Shown here piece by piece: positions 58,594-61,367 of a stretch of DNA of 61,367 nucleotides. Origin of the DNA: Lachnospiraceae bacterium (lineage in GTDB: Bacteria > Bacillota > Clostridia > Lachnospirales > Lachnospiraceae); NCBI GenBank assembly GCA_019424135.1, contig JAHYZZ010000012.1:6141-67507 (forward strand), given 5' to 3'. The notes under the pieces were generated by a model. The model ran no database searches. It saw only the letters and a list, made by a program, of their open reading frames with translations, and had not been told where the DNA came from. The first letter of the stretch is position 1. The number at the start of each line of letters is the position of its first letter. Position numbers and translations under genes: made by a program.

Positions 58594-58773
58594 ATGGCAA
58601 AAAACTATCAATCATCGAATGGTAACCAGAATGCAAATAACATGGGACAAAATGAGACCAACAAGCAGAAAGCAGGAAAAAATGCATCCAGCAGCAATAA
58701 GAATTCCTACGGAAAAAACAATGCATCCAGAAACTATTCTTCCAATGCGTCCGATTATAGCGATAAGTACTAA
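58594..58773 (+). CDS. small Asn/Ser-rich protein
   Basis: The 59-residue protein is almost entirely Asn, Ser, Gln, Lys, Gly and Tyr (for example GNQNANNMGQNETNKQ). AGGAGG precedes the ATG by seven bases. It has no signal peptide, cysteine or hydrophobic core and must be disordered. The composition recalls small spore-coat or spore-core peptides of clostridia, but I cannot name a family. Confidence 0.65.
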   Translation: MAKNYQSSNGNQNANNMGQNETNKQKAGKNASSSNKNSYGKNNASRNYSSNASDYSDKY

Positions 58774-58778
58774 CAGGC

Positions 58779-58842
58779 GGGCAAATGCAAAACAGGACGT
58801 AGACCTTTTGCAAAGGTCTACGTCCTGTTTTGCATTTTGCCC
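58779..58842. repeat. long palindrome of the GGACGTAGACC family (terminator)
   Basis: GCAAAACAGGACGTAGACC pairs exactly with its reverse complement, and the stem extends outward to GGGCAAAT/ATTTTGCCC. It shares its core with the palindrome at 16248-16286. It likely terminates the small-protein gene in both directions. Confidence 0.8.
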
Positions 58843-58851
58843 TGTACCCGA

Positions 58852-58881
58852 TTGACAAAATAGCAGGAAAACAAGTAAGAT
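58852..58881 (+). promoter_or_regulatory. sigma-A promoter of the methyltransferase operon
   Basis: TTGACA at 58852 and TAAGAT at 58876 with an 18-base spacer. Confidence 0.65.
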
Positions 58882-58915
58882 TGTAGAAAGGATATTATGT
58901 AGTTTGGAGTGTGTT

Positions 58916-60073
58916 ATGAATCGGATGGAATTGATTGCGCCCTGTCATTTTGGGTTGGAAGCGGTTTTGAAAAGGGAGATCCTGGATCTGGGATATGAGA
59001 TTACAGAGGTGGAAGACGGCAGGGTTACGTTTCTGGGGGATGGAAAAGCCATCTGCCGGGCGAATATGTTCCTGCGGACAGCGGAACGGATCTTACTGAA
59101 GGTAGGAAGTTTTAAGGCGGTGACGTTTGAGGAGCTGTTTGAGAAGACGAGAGCGCTTCCCTGGGAGGAGTTTATCCCCAGAGATGGAAAGTTTTGGGTG
59201 ACCAAGGCTTCTTCGGTGAAGAGCCGGCTTTTTAGTCCATCGGATATTCAGTCTGTGATGAAGAAAGCGATGGTGCGCCGGATGCAGGAGCACTATCATA
59301 TGGAATGGTTTCCGGAGGATGGAGCACAGTATCCCATCCGGGTATTTTTGATGAAGGACAAGGTGACAGCGGGGATCGATACCTCGGGGATGTCGCTGCA
59401 TAAAAGGGGATACCGGGAAGTGTCCGGAAAGGCCCCGATCACGGAGACGCTGGCGGCGGCTTTGATTCTCCTGACCCCGTGGAAGGGGGATCGGATCCTG
59501 GTAGATCCATTCTGCGGAAGCGGTACGTTCCCGATTGAGGCAGCTATGATGGCTGCGAAAATTGCGCCGGGCATGAACCGGTCCTTTACGGCGGAGGCTT
59601 GGACAAATCTGATCCCGAAGAAGCTGTGGTATGAGGCGGTGAACGAGGCAGATGACTGCATGGAAGATCCGGGGGAAGTGGACATTCAAGGATATGACGT
59701 GGATGAGGAGGTCATCCGTATTGCCAGAAGAAACGCCCGCGAAGCGGGAGTCGATCATCTGATTCATTTTCAGAGACGGGATGTAAGGGATTTAAATCAT
59801 CCGAAAAAATATGGATTTATCATTACGAATCCTCCATATGGGGAGCGACTGGAGGACAAAAAGGATCTGCCAAAGCTCTATCGGGCCTTTGGCGAGAGCT
59901 TTAGGAGGCTTGATTCCTGGTCTGCATACATGATCACCTCCTATGAGGAAGCGGAGCGCTATTTCGGGCGGAAGGCAGATAAGAACCGGAAGCTCTATAA
60001 CGGCATGCTGAAGACTTATTTCTATCAGTTCCAGGGACCAAAGCCTCCCAGGAAGCCGGGAAATCATACATAA
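58916..60073 (+). CDS. THUMP-domain 23S rRNA guanine-N2 methyltransferase (RlmL type)
   Basis: The 385-residue protein has an N-terminal THUMP RNA-binding domain (about 45-155) and a class I methyltransferase domain with VDPFCGSGTFPIEAAM and the catalytic NPPYGE. It resembles the C-terminal part of RlmL, which makes m2G2445 in 23S rRNA with S-adenosylmethionine. ATG 58916 has GGAG six bases upstream. It is followed by rdgB and a phosphoesterase in a compact run. Confidence 0.9.
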   Translation: MNRMELIAPCHFGLEAVLKREILDLGYEITEVEDGRVTFLGDGKAICRANMFLRTAERILLKVGSFKAVTFEELFEKTRALPWEEFIPRDGKFWVTKASSVKSRLFSPSDIQSVMKKAMVRRMQEHYHMEWFPEDGAQYPIRVFLMKDKVTAGIDTSGMSLHKRGYREVSGKAPITETLAAALILLTPWKGDRILVDPFCGSGTFPIEAAMMAAKIAPGMNRSFTAEAWTNLIPKKLWYEAVNEADDCMEDPGEVDIQGYDVDEEVIRIARRNAREAGVDHLIHFQRRDVRDLNHPKKYGFIITNPPYGERLEDKKDLPKLYRAFGESFRRLDSWSAYMITSYEEAERYFGRKADKNRKLYNGMLKTYFYQFQGPKPPRKPGNHT

Positions 60074-60086
60074 GAAAGGAAGCTGG

Positions 60087-60719
60087 ATGGATATGAATCA
60101 CATTATTTTCGCAACAGGAAATGCTCACAAAATGGTAGAGATACGGATGATCCTTGCAGATCTGGGAGTGGAAATATTATCCCAGGCAGAGGCAGGGATC
60201 CAGGCAGATGTGGTGGAAAATGGAACGACATTTGAGGAAAATGCACTGATTAAGGCGACAGAGATCGCAAAAGCTGCCGCGTCTATGCCAGAGTACAAAG
60301 ATGCGGTGATACTGGCGGACGATTCGGGGCTTGAGATCGATTACCTGAATAAGGAGCCGGGGATCTATTCTGCCAGATATCTGGGAGAGGATACTTCCTA
60401 TGACATTAAAAATCAGACCCTTCTAGACAGGTTGGAAGGCGTAGAGGATCAAAAGCGGACAGCAAGATTTGTCTGTGCCATCGCAGCAGTATTTCCAGAT
60501 GGAAGCTCAGAAGTGGTGAGGGGTACGATGGAGGGAATCATCGGCCATGAGATCATTGGCGAAAATGGATTTGGCTATGACCCGATTTTCTATCTGCCAG
60601 AATATGGATGTACCAGTGCGCAGCTCTCTCCGGAAAAGAAAAATGAATTAAGTCACAGAGGAGAAGGTCTAAGAAAAATGAGAGAAATCCTGGAGAAAAG
60701 GCAGAAGGTAAGACAGTAG
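60087..60719 (+). CDS. rdgB: XTP/dITP diphosphatase (RdgB/HAM1 family)
   Basis: The 210-residue enzyme removes non-canonical purine nucleotides by hydrolysing them to monophosphates. It has FATGNAHKMVEI, ILADDSGLEID with the metal-binding aspartates, and the base-recognition block NGFGYDPIFYLPEYG. The start is 13 bases after the methyltransferase stop. Confidence 0.95.
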   Translation: MDMNHIIFATGNAHKMVEIRMILADLGVEILSQAEAGIQADVVENGTTFEENALIKATEIAKAAASMPEYKDAVILADDSGLEIDYLNKEPGIYSARYLGEDTSYDIKNQTLLDRLEGVEDQKRTARFVCAIAAVFPDGSSEVVRGTMEGIIGHEIIGENGFGYDPIFYLPEYGCTSAQLSPEKKNELSHRGEGLRKMREILEKRQKVRQ

Positions 60720-60734
60720 CAGGAGGAAGGGCCT

Positions 60735-61217
60735 ATGAAAGTTTTGATCGTCAGCGATACCCATAAATTACACAGAAACTTGGAGAAGATCATCGAACAG
60801 GAACGGCCCTTCCAGATGCTGATCCATCTGGGAGACGTAGAAGGCGCAGAAGACTACATCGAGGCCCTGGCAGACTGTCCGGTACGTATCGTAAGGGGAA
60901 ATAATGACTTTTTTTCGGATCTGCCAAATGAACAGGAATTTTTTATTGAGGGTCACCATGTATTCATGACTCACGGGCATTATTATGGAGTTTCTATGGG
61001 AGAAGAACGGCTGAAGGCGGAAGCCAGGGGTCGGGGAGCGGATATCGTCATGTATGGGCATATTCACAGACCGATGCTGACCCAAGAAAAGGATCTGGTG
61101 ACACTGAACCCGGGCAGTGTGGCCTATCCAAGACAGGAAGGGAGAAAACCCAGCTATATTATAATGGATGTGGATGAAAAAGGGAAAGCTCATTATGAGA
61201 TCAGATATCTGGAATAA
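60735..61217 (+). CDS. YfcE/MJ0936-type metallophosphoesterase
   Basis: This 160-residue calcineurin-like phosphoesterase has the full metal set: VSDTHKL, HLGDVEG, RGNNDFF, MTHGHYYGV and MYGHIHRP. It usually hydrolyses phosphodiesters. The rdgB-yfcE order is common in Firmicutes. AGGAGGAAG precedes the ATG. Confidence 0.93.
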   Translation: MKVLIVSDTHKLHRNLEKIIEQERPFQMLIHLGDVEGAEDYIEALADCPVRIVRGNNDFFSDLPNEQEFFIEGHHVFMTHGHYYGVSMGEERLKAEARGRGADIVMYGHIHRPMLTQEKDLVTLNPGSVAYPRQEGRKPSYIIMDVDEKGKAHYEIRYLE

Positions 61218-61246
61218 AAACCTTTGAGAAAAAATGAAAAAAGTTG

Positions 61247-61275
61247 TTGACAAGTGAGGAACCATCCGATATAAT
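61247..61275 (+). promoter_or_regulatory. consensus sigma-A promoter of tRNA-Pro
   Basis: TTGACA at 61247 and TATAAT at 61270 have an exact 17-base spacer, as expected for a stable RNA gene. Confidence 0.9.
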
Positions 61276-61314
61276 AATTCTTGCGTTGTGAGACGTCAGC
61301 AAAATAGTAAATAT

Positions 61315-61367
61315 CGGGGTGTGGCTCAGCTTGGCTAGAGCGCCTGGTTTGGGACCAGGAGGTCGCA
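61315..61367 (+). tRNA. tRNA-Pro (anticodon TGG), 5' part
   Basis: The sequence starts CGGGGTGTGGCTCAGCTTGG, with the D arm complete and anticodon stem CCTGG/CCAGG enclosing TTTGGGA, giving anticodon TGG. The 3' part is beyond the window. Confidence 0.92.

Overview
The window looks like chromosomal DNA of a Gram-positive, anaerobic, spore-forming gut Clostridium of the Lachnospiraceae type (Blautia/Dorea/Mediterraneibacter-like). The reasons are strong AGGAGG ribosome binding sites, sigma-A promoters of the TTGACA/TATAAT type, a murB-rapZ-whiA-crh block, a type III glutamine synthetase, a D-allulose 3-epimerase very close to the clostridial enzymes, a CwlC-like sporulation amidase and a glycyl radical enzyme. 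The genus is inferred, not proven.

Region 1 (1-21.6 kb) is a carbohydrate and polyol utilisation island. It holds an AraC regulator tail, a zinc dehydrogenase, an M24 protein that has lost metal ligands, and a reverse-strand D-allulose/D-tagatose 3-epimerase. Next comes a ROK-controlled block: SDR dehydrogenase, ribose-type ABC importer, an AllA-fold protein, a zinc dehydrogenase, a second ROK protein and an FGGY kinase. Then follow a FucA-like aldolase with a rhamnulokinase homologue, and a DeoR-headed operon with a GatY/KbaY-type aldolase, an FGGY kinase, a GatD-like dehydrogenase and a PfkB kinase. The last four form a plausible non-PTS galactitol/tagatose route. Related AAACAAC-rich promoters precede the DeoR operon and the aldolase-kinase pair.

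Region 2 (21.6-31.1 kb) holds a CwlC-like amidase with a mother-cell-type promoter inside the loop of a terminator hairpin, a small membrane protein, and deoC divergent from a glycyl radical enzyme with its activase (an unassigned subtype). Then come murB-rapZ-whiA-crh, a diacylglycerol-kinase-family gene and tRNA-Glu(CTC).

Region 3 (31.3-48.3 kb) is an accessory island, mostly AT-rich. A LytTR/GHKL two-component system precedes micro-ORFs, two almost identical tandem FtsX-like permeases with a cytosolic subtilase between them, and a broken peptide-exporter gene. Two tandem ABC modules (small permease, ATPase, 900-residue permease) follow, each of which has lost a different component. A further ATPase and a small secreted protein close the island. 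It resembles a peptide sensing, maturation and resistance locus undergoing duplication, conversion and decay, and is the best candidate for an undescribed system.

Region 4 (48.3-61.4 kb) is mainly housekeeping: CapA-like protein, MFS transporter with divergent AraC regulator, thiSFGE behind an unusual hairpin leader, fructose-bisphosphate aldolase, GlnN, a HAAS-domain protein, an Asn-rich small protein, an RlmL-type methyltransferase, RdgB, a YfcE-type phosphoesterase and the start of tRNA-Pro(TGG). No CRISPR array, intact transposase or phage gene was seen.
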